NCBI GenBank assembly: GCA_002392655.1 | Contig: DGHK01000006.1 | Coordinates: 495 to 64,494, forward strand | Source of the DNA: Lachnospiraceae bacterium UBA3850 | Lineage (GTDB): Bacteria > Bacillota > Clostridia > Lachnospirales > Lachnospiraceae | Reading direction: 5' to 3' | DNA length: 64,000 nt | The notes under the pieces: model-generated | The model's database searches: none | The model's input: the letters and a program-made list of their open reading frames with translations, nothing else | What the model was told of the DNA's origin: nothing | In this document: positions 42,489-50,590 of the stretch, one piece after another | How positions within the stretch are numbered: position 1 is the first letter of the stretch | Layout of the letters: each line of letters begins with the position of its first letter | Made by a program: the position numbers and the translations under genes

Positions 42489-45152
42489 ATGATTCATATG
42501 AAAAGAGGATTATGTTTTGTGAGTGGCCTGTTCATACTAGGCGAGGTTTTGTACCGGCTGCTCGGTCCATCAGGCCTAATCGTTATTATAATTTCATTTA
42601 TTTGTTTATTCGCATTGAACAACATATTTAGACCCCCAATTAAAAGTCTGAATCTGTTGTTTTTTTTGTCCTTTTTTTTGGGCTTTGTCTGGGGAATTGG
42701 GCTTTATTCGGATGGAAAAAAGCTGGCGCATCTCGCGGAAGAAGAGAAGGAAGCTTATATCGAAGCATACATTTCCTCAAAGGAAGAAACGTCCCTGGGC
42801 TTCAGGCTTACCATGACCTGCGATGATGGCAGTTTCATTATGTATGTAAATGATGAGATTAAAATCGGCTCTGTAGGAAATGGTACCGAGGATGAAAATC
42901 TAGTGCCTGGCCGATATTTGAAGCTTCACGGACATTTTAAGCGTCTGAAAGGACACACCAATCCAGGCTCTATTGATCTCGAACAGTACTACCTGGGACG
43001 AGGGATTATGTGTGAGTTTAAGCCCGACAGTATCAACATCGACTACAGCAGAAAGCGTTTTCTTCGTTTTTATCTAGGGCGTATTCGTAGCGTAGTGGGA
43101 AAAATTGTTGATGAGTATTTCAGTGAAGATGAAGCGGCTATTATAAAAACGATGATCCTGGGAGAGAAGTCCGGCCTTAGCACTGAGTCAAAACTTCTCT
43201 TTCAACGAAATGGGATTGCTCACATACTTGCTATATCAGGTCTTCATGTTGGACTTCTGGCGGGGATTATTTCTGCACTCTTAATCCACCTCAGAATCGG
43301 AAGAAAGAAGGCAGATATCATTTCCATAGTTGTTCTTTTTCTTTATGGACTTATGACAGGATTTTCACCTGCGACTATGAGAGCTGTGATTATGATTACG
43401 GTTTATAAGCTTGCATTCATATGCGGTAGAACAGCGGACATGCCTACCAGCATGCTGGAAGCGCTGCTTATAATGATCATTCTGAACCCGGAAAGTATAT
43501 TTTCTCCCGGGCTTTTAATGAGCTTTGCTTCTGTTTTGGGAGTTTTCACTGGGATGGCATTCTATAAACGTATATTCAGGAAGGAGAGATTTCTTGACCT
43601 TCCTATCAAGCTTAGAGGATACCTGAAAATCGTACTGAACGGACTCATCATGTCTATGTCGATAAATCTGTGGATGCTGCCGCTTATTATTATGAGCTAC
43701 TCTGAAGTGCCTATATATGCGATGTTTCTAAACTTTATGGTTGTGCCGTTGCTCACTTTTGTTGTCGTATGCGGCGGACTTGTTATGATGTTTGGATATT
43801 TATCTATATTTGTTCCTGTACTTCACTGGCTATGTCCGTGCCCGCGATGGGTATGCAGTGCTATCCTTGGATTCTACAGGTATCTATGCAAACTATTTCT
43901 GAAACTTCCCGGTTCAACTATCATGACTGGTCATACTGAACTCTGGCAGATGCTGACGTACTACGTAGGTGTAACTACTATCCTGCTGCTACTTTACAGA
44001 AGCTTCAAAAGAGGTGCGATGGCAAAGGGAGGCATGCTGAAGGGACTGAATCTGAGAAGGGATATCTCGAAGGCAAAAGGAGGAAAACTGAAGGGACTGA
44101 ATCTGAGAAGGGATATCTCGAAGGCAAAAGGAGGAAAACTGAAGGAACTCAGGATGAAATGGGGTTCGCGTGATAAAAAAAGGCGAAATACAGATTCGGT
44201 AAGGGGAATGATAAGACGATATATCTTCTTGATTCTGGTGTATACATTTTGCATGATGTCCTTTATTTTCACTATCTATTTGTTCAATAAGGTAAGCTTC
44301 CATGTGGTATTTCTGGATGTGGGTCAGGGAGATGGGTCGATCATTCACACAGGAAAAAGAAACTACATCATCGACTGCGGCTCCTCAGACAACAGTTCTG
44401 TTGGGCAGTATGCGTTGATTCCTGCTTTGAAGTATTACGGGATGGATAAAGTGGATATGATTTTTGTTTCTCATACTGATTCAGATCACATAAGCGGGAT
44501 TATCTATCTGATAGAAAATTCTGATTTATATGGAATCGAAATCGGAGGCGTTGCGTTTGCCGCAGGAACTGAACACGATGAAAATTATGAGAGAGTAAAA
44601 AGAGCTATTGGAGGAGATAAGGTGTTTGAACTCAGAGCCGGAGATTTAATAGAAGACGATTTTGAAGTGCTTTATCCAAGACCGGAAGATGTCAGCAATG
44701 AAAAACTTGAACATGGCGGGAACGATTATTCGCTCGTTTTGGAATACAAAAATGATGAGAAGAATCTGAGAATACTATACACCGGAGACATCGGAAATGA
44801 TGCAGAGAAAAATCTAGCGGAGTGCATACCTGATAACGACCGATTGCCTGGAGAGAAGCAGCCGGAAGGTGTGGAACGTGTTGGGAATGAAGAGAAGCAG
44901 CCGGAAAAAACGGGACGAGCTAGAGAAACTCGCATTCTCAAGTGCGCTCATCATGGTTCAAAGTATTCGAGTAGCGATACATTTCTTTCAAGCTATTTGC
45001 CTGATATGACGGTAATTTCCTGTGGAGAACACAACATGTACGGCCATCCATCTCCCGAAACATTGGAGCGGCTTGAAGCTATAGGGTGTGAGGTATACCG
45101 GACAGATAAAAATGGTGCAATCATAATTGGAGGAGGTAAAACGTATGAATAA
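42489..45152 (+). CDS. comEC: ComEC/Rec2 DNA uptake channel
   Basis: An 887-residue competence protein. The N-terminal region has TMs and an OB-like loop (EDENLVPGRYLKLHGHFKRL). The Competence domain has AAIIKTMILGEKSGLS, NGIAHILAISGLHVGLLAGI and GFSPATMRAVIM. A C-terminal metallo-beta-lactamase domain starts at VVFLDVGQGDGSIIH, with SHTDSDHISGI as metal motif, YTGDIG and CAHHGSKYSSSD. It transports single-stranded DNA inward and may degrade the other strand. A 17-residue sequence is exactly duplicated in the linker between the domains (44037-44138). A further acidic insert (PGEKQPEGVERVGNEEKQPE) lies before the last motif. No other competence genes are near. The ribosome site is poor. Confidence 0.93.
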   Translation: MIHMKRGLCFVSGLFILGEVLYRLLGPSGLIVIIISFICLFALNNIFRPPIKSLNLLFFLSFFLGFVWGIGLYSDGKKLAHLAEEEKEAYIEAYISSKEETSLGFRLTMTCDDGSFIMYVNDEIKIGSVGNGTEDENLVPGRYLKLHGHFKRLKGHTNPGSIDLEQYYLGRGIMCEFKPDSINIDYSRKRFLRFYLGRIRSVVGKIVDEYFSEDEAAIIKTMILGEKSGLSTESKLLFQRNGIAHILAISGLHVGLLAGIISALLIHLRIGRKKADIISIVVLFLYGLMTGFSPATMRAVIMITVYKLAFICGRTADMPTSMLEALLIMIILNPESIFSPGLLMSFASVLGVFTGMAFYKRIFRKERFLDLPIKLRGYLKIVLNGLIMSMSINLWMLPLIIMSYSEVPIYAMFLNFMVVPLLTFVVVCGGLVMMFGYLSIFVPVLHWLCPCPRWVCSAILGFYRYLCKLFLKLPGSTIMTGHTELWQMLTYYVGVTTILLLLYRSFKRGAMAKGGMLKGLNLRRDISKAKGGKLKGLNLRRDISKAKGGKLKELRMKWGSRDKKRRNTDSVRGMIRRYIFLILVYTFCMMSFIFTIYLFNKVSFHVVFLDVGQGDGSIIHTGKRNYIIDCGSSDNSSVGQYALIPALKYYGMDKVDMIFVSHTDSDHISGIIYLIENSDLYGIEIGGVAFAAGTEHDENYERVKRAIGGDKVFELRAGDLIEDDFEVLYPRPEDVSNEKLEHGGNDYSLVLEYKNDEKNLRILYTGDIGNDAEKNLAECIPDNDRLPGEKQPEGVERVGNEEKQPEKTGRARETRILKCAHHGSKYSSSDTFLSSYLPDMTVISCGEHNMYGHPSPETLERLEAIGCEVYRTDKNGAIIIGGGKTYE
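44037..44138 (+). repeat. two exact 51-base tandem repeats within comEC
   Basis: The unit begins CTGAAGGGACTGAATCTGAG and ends GGAGGAAAA (44037-44087 and 44088-44138), followed by a partial third copy. Each codes LKGLNLRRDISKAKGGK in frame; identical at every base, so a recent duplication. Confidence 0.95.
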
Positions 45153-46038
45153 TAAGACAAATAATAAGATGAATAATAAGATGTTTACTAGGAAAAATAG
45201 GGATATTAATAGGGATAATGATAAGGATATTAATTTGGATATTAAAAGTGAGATAGGTATTCTTGAAAGAGCTTTGAACAGGACTATGCTTGAATTGGGA
45301 GAACTGAGAATGCTGGTTCCTCAAGGAGTCAGACTGCATGCCCAAAAGCACGGTAATGTTTACCAGTATTATCTAAGGAAAGAGAAAACTGACTTAAGTG
45401 GATCATATTTAAAAAGTGAAGATCGGTCAATTGCAATTATGCTTGCACAGATTGAATATGATGAAAAATTGATAGTAATTCTTGAGCGAAACTTGAATTC
45501 TTTGAGGAAATTGGAAAAGAGTTGGATTAACAATACTTATGAGAATACATTTGCAAAAATGACTCCGGGGAAAAGGGAACTGGTCAAGCTTCCTTATTTG
45601 TCGGATGAAGATTATATAAAAAACTGGTTGGAGAAGGGGTACGAGGGTGTGGATTTTAAAGAGGATGCACCTGAGTACTATACTAAGCGGGGACTCAGGG
45701 TTAGATCAAAATCAGAAGTGATAATTGCGGATATTTTAGATGATATGAGTATTCCATTTTTATATGAGAAACCGCTTATGCTTAAGGGCGGAACGGTCCA
45801 TCCGGACTTTACTTTGCTGAACATCAAAGATAGAAAAGAAGTATATTGGGAACATTTTGGAATGATGGATGATATGGAATACAGAAATAATGCATTTTAC
45901 AAAATCAGAAGCTATGAATCCAGCGGTTTCTACCAGTATGAATCTGTGATATGGACTTTTGAAACGGAGCGGTATCCTCTCAATATTAAGGGGATTAGAG
46001 ATATGATAAAAGAATTGAAGGGAAGGTTAGGATATTAG
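45145..46038 (+). CDS. PD-(D/E)XK nuclease-like protein
   Basis: A 297-residue protein beginning at ATG 45145 after GGAGGAGGT, inside the end of comEC (8-base overlap). The N-terminus is a low-complexity Asn/Lys/Asp stretch. Residues 40-130 look helical. From about residue 180 a restriction-endonuclease-like core is visible: RSKSEVIIADILDD (Glu), YEKPLMLKGGTVHPDFTLLN (Asp), then EVYWEHFGMMDD in place of E-x-K. These are the family's usual positions, and the WEHFG variant is known to me from similar Lachnospiraceae proteins, but activity is not shown. Being coupled to comEC, it could act on incoming DNA; this is inference. Confidence 0.65.
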   Translation: MNNKTNNKMNNKMFTRKNRDINRDNDKDINLDIKSEIGILERALNRTMLELGELRMLVPQGVRLHAQKHGNVYQYYLRKEKTDLSGSYLKSEDRSIAIMLAQIEYDEKLIVILERNLNSLRKLEKSWINNTYENTFAKMTPGKRELVKLPYLSDEDYIKNWLEKGYEGVDFKEDAPEYYTKRGLRVRSKSEVIIADILDDMSIPFLYEKPLMLKGGTVHPDFTLLNIKDRKEVYWEHFGMMDDMEYRNNAFYKIRSYESSGFYQYESVIWTFETERYPLNIKGIRDMIKELKGRLGY

Positions 46039-46090
46039 GATGTTGGGATATTAAGATATTAGGATATTAAGGCGTTAGGTTTGGACTGAG

Positions 46091-46171
46091 ATGCTTGAGA
46101 AGCATGAAGTGCCTGAAGATCCTGAAGTGCCTGAAGATTCTGAAGTGCCTGAAAAAAAGGGAAAGCAATAA
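46091..46171 (+). CDS. possible 26-residue peptide with EVPED repeats
   Basis: ATG 46091 opens a frame giving MLEKHEVPEDPEVPEDSEVP then EKKGKQ and stop. The repeat in DNA is 18 bases (GAAGTGCCTGAAGATCCT at 46106, 46124 and, partly, 46142). There is no strong ribosome site. It may be a small protein, a decayed tail of a longer repeat protein, or chance within a repeat. Confidence 0.3.
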   Translation: MLEKHEVPEDPEVPEDSEVPEKKGKQ

Positions 46172-46305
46172 TTATGACAAAAACCTTCAGAATTATGGCC
46201 TGTATTTTGGGGAAAAAAGAAAAAAGGCAATAAATATGATGGGAAATGCAAAAATTATTGCTTTAGAAATTTGAAATGAAGTAAAAAAGGTGATTTTTAT
46301 AGGAA

Positions 46306-46348
46306 AAAGGCCATAATTTTCGCAAAAAAGTGTAAAATTATGGCCTTT
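46306..46348. repeat. 15-base perfect inverted repeat
   Basis: AAAGGCCATAATTTT (46306-46320) and AAAATTATGGCCTTT (46334-46348) are exact complements around a 13-base loop. There is no T-run after it, so it is a doubtful terminator; a role as leader hairpin or protein site is possible. The related sequence AATTATGGCC also occurs at 46191. Confidence 0.7.
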
Positions 46349-46352
46349 ATGA

Positions 46353-46453
46353 AATTGTGCGTCAGGCAAGCCGTCCCGGCGCCGTGAATCCTCCGAAGAT
46401 GCCCAGCCCCAACTGATTCTAATTGGGTGTTACTTTCTGCCTGCGTTGCAATT
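46353..46453 (+). ncRNA. candidate structured RNA / riboswitch-like leader of the P-type ATPase
   Basis: AATTGTGCGTCAGGCA (46353-46368) pairs with TGCCTGCGTTGCAATT (46438-46453), with two single-base bulges and two G-U pairs, closing an interior of about 69 bases. Inside are CCCAA/TTGGG (a hairpin near 46408-46427), GCCG..GGC around 46369-46380 and conserved-looking purine-rich joins. It sits 46 bases before the ATPase start. The shape and length resemble a metal riboswitch such as NiCo, but I could not confirm the consensus by eye. Confidence 0.45.
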
Positions 46454-46499
46454 ACAAGGGGGATGGTTTAAAATAAATATAGTTTTTTCAGAGGGATAA

Positions 46500-48989
46500 A
46501 TGATGGACGATAAGAAGCTTTGGGCAGATGTGAAAGGACTTACAACTGAAGAGGTGAATCGGCTCACGAAGGAGGGGAAGACGAATGAGCTTCCTGATCA
46601 GAGTTCTCAGAGTGTGGCCTCGATCATTATCGGAAATGTGGTGACGTATTTTAATATCATATTCTTTGGGCTTGCGTTTCTGGTAATAATGGTAAAGTCA
46701 TATGTGAACCTGACTTTTATGGTGGCCGTTATACTAAATATGCTTATCGGTATTGTTCAGCAACTTAGGGCTAAGAAGGTACTTGATAAGCTGTCGCTTC
46801 TGGATGTGACTGAGTATTCAGTTATAAGAGACGGAGAACTCAGTAAAATAGATATGAGCAAGCTTGTGATAGGAGACTGTATGATGCTTGCGTCAGGGCA
46901 GCAGATACCGGCCGATGCTGAGGTAATAAGCGGAAAGGTATCTGTGAACGAAGCGCTTCTTACAGGAGAGGCTGATGAAGTAGAAAAAGAAGAAGGGGCA
47001 GCTCTGATGTCCGGAAGCTTTGTCGTTTCCGGAGAATGTGTTGCACGTCTGACCAAGGTCGGAACTGATTCATATGCTGCACGGCTTACCGCGCAGGCAA
47101 AGGAAGTGAAACAGAAAAAGTCCGAGATGATAAGAGATATAGAGACTATTATCCTTATAGCCGGAATCATTATCATACCAATCGGAGCTATGATGATCAT
47201 AAACTCTGTTTTTGTAAATGGCAGAAGCATGCAGGATGCGGTCGTATCCATGGTTGGTGCAGTTGTCGGTATGATTCCCGAAGGATTTTATCTGCTCCTC
47301 ACGATGGCATTAACTATGAGTGCTGCCAGACTTGCCAGAAAAAAAGTTCTGCTTCATGATATGAAAAGTATAGAGACACTGGCAAGAGTTGATGTTCTAT
47401 GTGTTGATAAAACCGGAACCATCACAAGTGAGATAATGTCAGTTACAGATGTTTTTCTTCCTGCAAATGTAAACGCAACTGAAACTGAGAAGGAATCTGA
47501 TATAGAAAGAACAGACCATAGTTTTGTAGCGGCAGAAACGATAGAAGCAGCAGAAGCGGTAGATGCTCAGGAGAAGCTTCTCTACAGATATACAAATACC
47601 GTCCCTGATACGAACATAACAATGGTTGCAATCAGACAGTACTTCGCAGAGAAGCAGATCGGACAAAGCTATGGGGCTTATGTAGGACAAAGCCAAGGGG
47701 CTGATGCAGAAAAACTCATTGCAACAGAGGTGATTCCTTTTAGTTCCAAGCTTAAATATTCGGAAGTTGTAACGGCGGATAAAGTGTATCGCTTTGGAGC
47801 GCCGGAGTTTATTCTGTCAGATGATGATCTGAAGAGGAATAAAGAAGTAATAGAAAAGTATACAGGGAAGGGACAGAGAGTGCTGGCTCTTGTAGGGATA
47901 GAACCTTTAAACGAAAAAACCGGTTCAAAAGAGGATGTTTCAAAGAAGGTTAATTCTGAGCCGCTTCTCTTTGTCAGTTTGGCAAATGAGATAAGAGAAA
48001 ATGCACCGAGGACATTTTCTTATTTCGAAGAGCAGGGTGTTAAGGTAAAGGTTATTTCGGGAGATAATCCGCTTACGGTTTCGAGAGTGGCTATGGCGGC
48101 CAATATAGAAGATGCTGATAAGTATGTAGATGCATCGACGCTGAAAAATGAAGAGGATTATTTGACGGCTGTGAAGGAATATTCTGTATTCGGACGTGTT
48201 AAGCCTGAGCAGAAAAAAGAATTGATATGCGCTATCAAGAAAAATAATCAGAAGGTTGCAATGACCGGTGATGGCGTAAATGATATACTCGCAATGAAGG
48301 AAGCAGACTGTTCAATCGCTATGGGAGGCGGAAGCGATGCGGCACGTCAGGCGGCACAGGTTGTTCTTTTGGATTCGGATTTTTCGCGCATGACAAATAT
48401 TGTCTCTGAGGGAAGATGTATCATAAACAATCTGACCAGATCAGGAATACTTTTCCTTTATAAGAATATATTTTCACTGACTGTTGCATTGTTTACTATA
48501 GTGCTCATGATTCAGTATCCGATGAAGCCGACGCAGATATCACTGATATCCATGTTTAATATCGGACTGCCGGGATTCTTGCTTGCTATGGAGAAGAATA
48601 AGAAAAAGCAGGAGGGCAGACTCCTGACAAGAACACTTAAAGGTTCCATTCCTGCGGCGCTGCTTTCGTTCCTGTCTGTAGTTTTGCTTATGATTCTCAG
48701 GGAAAATCTGAAGCTTACCGAGGATGAACTGGGAGTGGCAGGTACATTTCTTCTGTCAGCAGTGGGATTTATGCTTCTATGGAAGCTGATACATCCGCTT
48801 AATAAGTTTAGGATAGGTGTATTTGCAGTATGTGTTGTAGGTATGGCTCTGACAGTTTTGGTCCTGTGGAATATACTTATAAATGCAGAGGTGTCCGGTA
48901 GAGGACTGTTGACTTCTATTATTTACGCATGCGGCTCGGCGTGTGTATTCGGAATTATCTCGAAGTTATTTTTACCTTCCGAGAGGTGA
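46500..48989 (+). CDS. P-type cation-transporting ATPase (CtpE-like)
   Basis: An 829-residue P-type ATPase. It has TGE motif LLTGEADEV (TGEA, 155-158), phosphorylated Asp303 in CVDKTGTITS, KVISGDNPLTVSRVA and the hinge MTGDGVNDILAMKEAD. The M4 motif is MIPEGFYLL in place of IPEGL. There is no N-terminal heavy-metal CxxC domain, and the membrane core resembles M. tuberculosis CtpE, reported as a calcium transporter. An Ala/Glu-rich insertion (about 328-360) falls after the phosphorylation domain start. The substrate is not certain; Ca, Mg or Mn are possible. It is preceded by a structured leader and followed, four bases after its stop, by a small gene, so the three downstream genes may share its transcript. 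Confidence 0.88.
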   Translation: MMDDKKLWADVKGLTTEEVNRLTKEGKTNELPDQSSQSVASIIIGNVVTYFNIIFFGLAFLVIMVKSYVNLTFMVAVILNMLIGIVQQLRAKKVLDKLSLLDVTEYSVIRDGELSKIDMSKLVIGDCMMLASGQQIPADAEVISGKVSVNEALLTGEADEVEKEEGAALMSGSFVVSGECVARLTKVGTDSYAARLTAQAKEVKQKKSEMIRDIETIILIAGIIIIPIGAMMIINSVFVNGRSMQDAVVSMVGAVVGMIPEGFYLLLTMALTMSAARLARKKVLLHDMKSIETLARVDVLCVDKTGTITSEIMSVTDVFLPANVNATETEKESDIERTDHSFVAAETIEAAEAVDAQEKLLYRYTNTVPDTNITMVAIRQYFAEKQIGQSYGAYVGQSQGADAEKLIATEVIPFSSKLKYSEVVTADKVYRFGAPEFILSDDDLKRNKEVIEKYTGKGQRVLALVGIEPLNEKTGSKEDVSKKVNSEPLLFVSLANEIRENAPRTFSYFEEQGVKVKVISGDNPLTVSRVAMAANIEDADKYVDASTLKNEEDYLTAVKEYSVFGRVKPEQKKELICAIKKNNQKVAMTGDGVNDILAMKEADCSIAMGGGSDAARQAAQVVLLDSDFSRMTNIVSEGRCIINNLTRSGILFLYKNIFSLTVALFTIVLMIQYPMKPTQISLISMFNIGLPGFLLAMEKNKKKQEGRLLTRTLKGSIPAALLSFLSVVLLMILRENLKLTEDELGVAGTFLLSAVGFMLLWKLIHPLNKFRIGVFAVCVVGMALTVLVLWNILINAEVSGRGLLTSIIYACGSACVFGIISKLFLPSER

Positions 48990-48993
48990 TAAT

Positions 48994-49281
48994 ATGCTTG
49001 ATGTTCTATATGATATTTTTATAGAAAAAGCAGTTGAGCTCGAAGAGCTTATGAAGGATTTTGATTGTAATCAAAGTGAGATAAAATGTATAATAAGGGA
49101 GTTAGGATCCTATTGGGATTCCCCGGAATCAAAGGAGTATATACTGAGGTATAGAAAAGTAAAAAATGATAAAGAAGAGTTCAGAAGACTGGCATCTGAC
49201 GTGTCAAAAAGAATGAGTGAGCTTTCTGTATTTTTTAAAGAAATAATTGGTGCAGGATATAACAAAAAAAGGAGTATATGA
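48994..49281 (+). CDS. small helical protein, WXG100-like
   Basis: A 95-residue protein starting at ATG 48994 after GAGAGGTGATAAT; the frame extends upstream into the ATPase gene but that part is not used. It has a helix-turn-helix-hairpin plan with GSYWDSPESKEYI in the middle turn (compare W-x-G of ESAT-6-like proteins) and a second helix ending SDVSKRMSELSVFFKEI. Length and pattern fit the WXG100 superfamily, whose members are secreted by type VII systems or act as helper partners. No type VII genes are nearby. Its stop overlaps the next gene's possible start. Confidence 0.6.
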   Translation: MLDVLYDIFIEKAVELEELMKDFDCNQSEIKCIIRELGSYWDSPESKEYILRYRKVKNDKEEFRRLASDVSKRMSELSVFFKEIIGAGYNKKRSI

Positions 49282-49283
49282 AA

Positions 49284-49784
49284 ATGGGAGCAATTGATAG
49301 AAAGCTTTATGATGCTATCTGTAACTTTGATTACGATGAAGATTCAAGGATGTACTACTATGAAACTATGTTCTCTAAGACAGGAAAGGTTTTAAAGGAT
49401 GGACATGAGGAACTGGTAAGAGAGAAGATCCTTCGCGTGTATGCGATGCTTTTCTGTGATGAATTGGATCTTCCTATGGGAGCGCTTGCTGGTGTTGATG
49501 AAGTAGAAGCAACTGCTGATAGAATATATATAGGTCAGGTTGGATTTGATCCGGATCATTGGTATAGGATGCATTATCATTTTCCTGTTATCGATGAGGA
49601 TAACTATGACAGATTTGCAGCGCTTGTTATTTCGGATATGAATTCGGGTGTGCTTTATGATTCTCTTATGAACAACGGAGAGACTCTGGTTGTTGGAGCG
49701 CTTGATCCGCTAAGCTTGACTGCTGAGGAGAGAAAGAATCAGAAGACATATTCGGTAAGCTATTCCGAGAAGGGGGGCCACTAA
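49284..49784 (+). CDS. protein of unknown function
   Basis: A 166-residue soluble, acidic protein with no family that I recognise. Visible blocks are IDRKLYDAICNFDYDEDSRM, LRVYAMLFCDELDLPMGAL, IYIGQVGFDPDHWYRMHYHF and TLVVGALDPLSL. There is no signal peptide or membrane helix. I chose ATG 49284, nine bases after AGGAG (49270-49274); ATG 49278 overlaps the preceding stop but is too near the ribosome site. The last base of its stop is shared with the start of the response regulator (TAATG), so the three genes WXG-like, this one and the regulator form a tightly coupled unit. Confidence 0.65.
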   Translation: MGAIDRKLYDAICNFDYDEDSRMYYYETMFSKTGKVLKDGHEELVREKILRVYAMLFCDELDLPMGALAGVDEVEATADRIYIGQVGFDPDHWYRMHYHFPVIDEDNYDRFAALVISDMNSGVLYDSLMNNGETLVVGALDPLSLTAEERKNQKTYSVSYSEKGGH

Positions 49785-50590
49785 TGAAAATACTGGTAGT
49801 TCAAAACGAGAAGGAAGCTTTAGATAAAAATGTTGAAATGCTGAAAAATCTAAGAAAGGATGCTGAGATTATCAGTTTTGATAACAGTCCTAAAGCATTG
49901 GCATATACCAGAAAGAACAAAGTTGATATAGCTATTATGGATGTGAAGATTCCTGAAATTGATGGATTTACACTCGGAAACTATCTGAAGGATCTGAATA
50001 AATATGTGAATCTGATATATCTCACGGATGATCGTTCAGATGCGTATGAGGCTATGGCTATACGTGCAAGTGGATGTGTGCTTACTCCTGTTTCTGAGAA
50101 ATGTATGAAAAAGGAGCTGGTAGAGCTCAGAAATAAGGATAGAAAAGGACAGAAAAACAGAGTTTTTGTTCAGACGTTCGGAAATTTTGATATATTTGTG
50201 GATGGAAATCCTGTTGCCTTTAAGTATTCGAAGACGAAGGAAGTTCTGGCTCTTCTTGTAAATAACCGTGGTTCTCAGACAACAAACGGTGAGATTATCG
50301 CATCACTCTGGGAGGATGATTTCTCCAAAACTTCTTACCTGAGTAATCTGAGACAGGATCTTCAGAATACACTGACATCTCTTGGAATAGGAGATATCAT
50401 CGTTAAGCAGCGAGGAAGTATGGGAATCGCAGTTGATAATATAGAGTGCGATCTCTATGACTGGCTTGAAAAGAAAAAGAATTCCCGATATAACTATCTG
50501 GGAGATTATATGAATCAGTACAGCTGGGCTGAGTATGTCCATGCGGAGCTTGATAATATCAGCTACGACATGGAGGAGGATGATTTCTGA
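49784..50590 (+). CDS. response regulator with SARP-like winged-helix domain
   Basis: A 268-residue protein. Residues 1-120 form a receiver domain with KILVVQNEKEAL, phospho-acceptor Asp53 (IAIMDVKIPEIDG) and LIYLTDD; the conserved Lys near residue 105 is replaced in CVLTPVSEKCMKK. Residues 128-225 are a winged helix of the OmpR/SARP kind: FVQTFGNFDIFVDGNPVAFK, KTKEVLALLVNNRGSQTTNG, and SYLSNLRQDLQNTL. A short C-terminal helix follows; the bacterial transcriptional activation (BTAD) repeats of true SARPs are missing. There is no kinase beside it. It likely regulates its own unit and genes elsewhere. Confidence 0.85.
   Translation: MKILVVQNEKEALDKNVEMLKNLRKDAEIISFDNSPKALAYTRKNKVDIAIMDVKIPEIDGFTLGNYLKDLNKYVNLIYLTDDRSDAYEAMAIRASGCVLTPVSEKCMKKELVELRNKDRKGQKNRVFVQTFGNFDIFVDGNPVAFKYSKTKEVLALLVNNRGSQTTNGEIIASLWEDDFSKTSYLSNLRQDLQNTLTSLGIGDIIVKQRGSMGIAVDNIECDLYDWLEKKKNSRYNYLGDYMNQYSWAEYVHAELDNISYDMEEDDF

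Larger units (their letters stand above)
46039..46499 (+). other. 461-base intergenic stretch with repeats, inverted repeats and a structured element
   Basis: From the left there is a run of GGATATTA-like repeats (46028-46075), a short ORF with 18-base repeats (46091-46171), another short ORF-like stretch (46174-46233, MTKTFRIMACILGKK and on), three copies of an ATTATGGCC sequence (46191, and inverted at 46309 and direct at 46334), and a G/C-rich block at 46353-46453. The base composition of the last block is unlike the A/T-rich flanks. Confidence 0.6.

Noticed and set aside
46305..46350. Hairpin as a rho-independent terminator of the nuclease-like gene
   Set aside because: The stem is perfect but no T-run follows, and it is 270 bases from the gene end; listed as an inverted repeat only.
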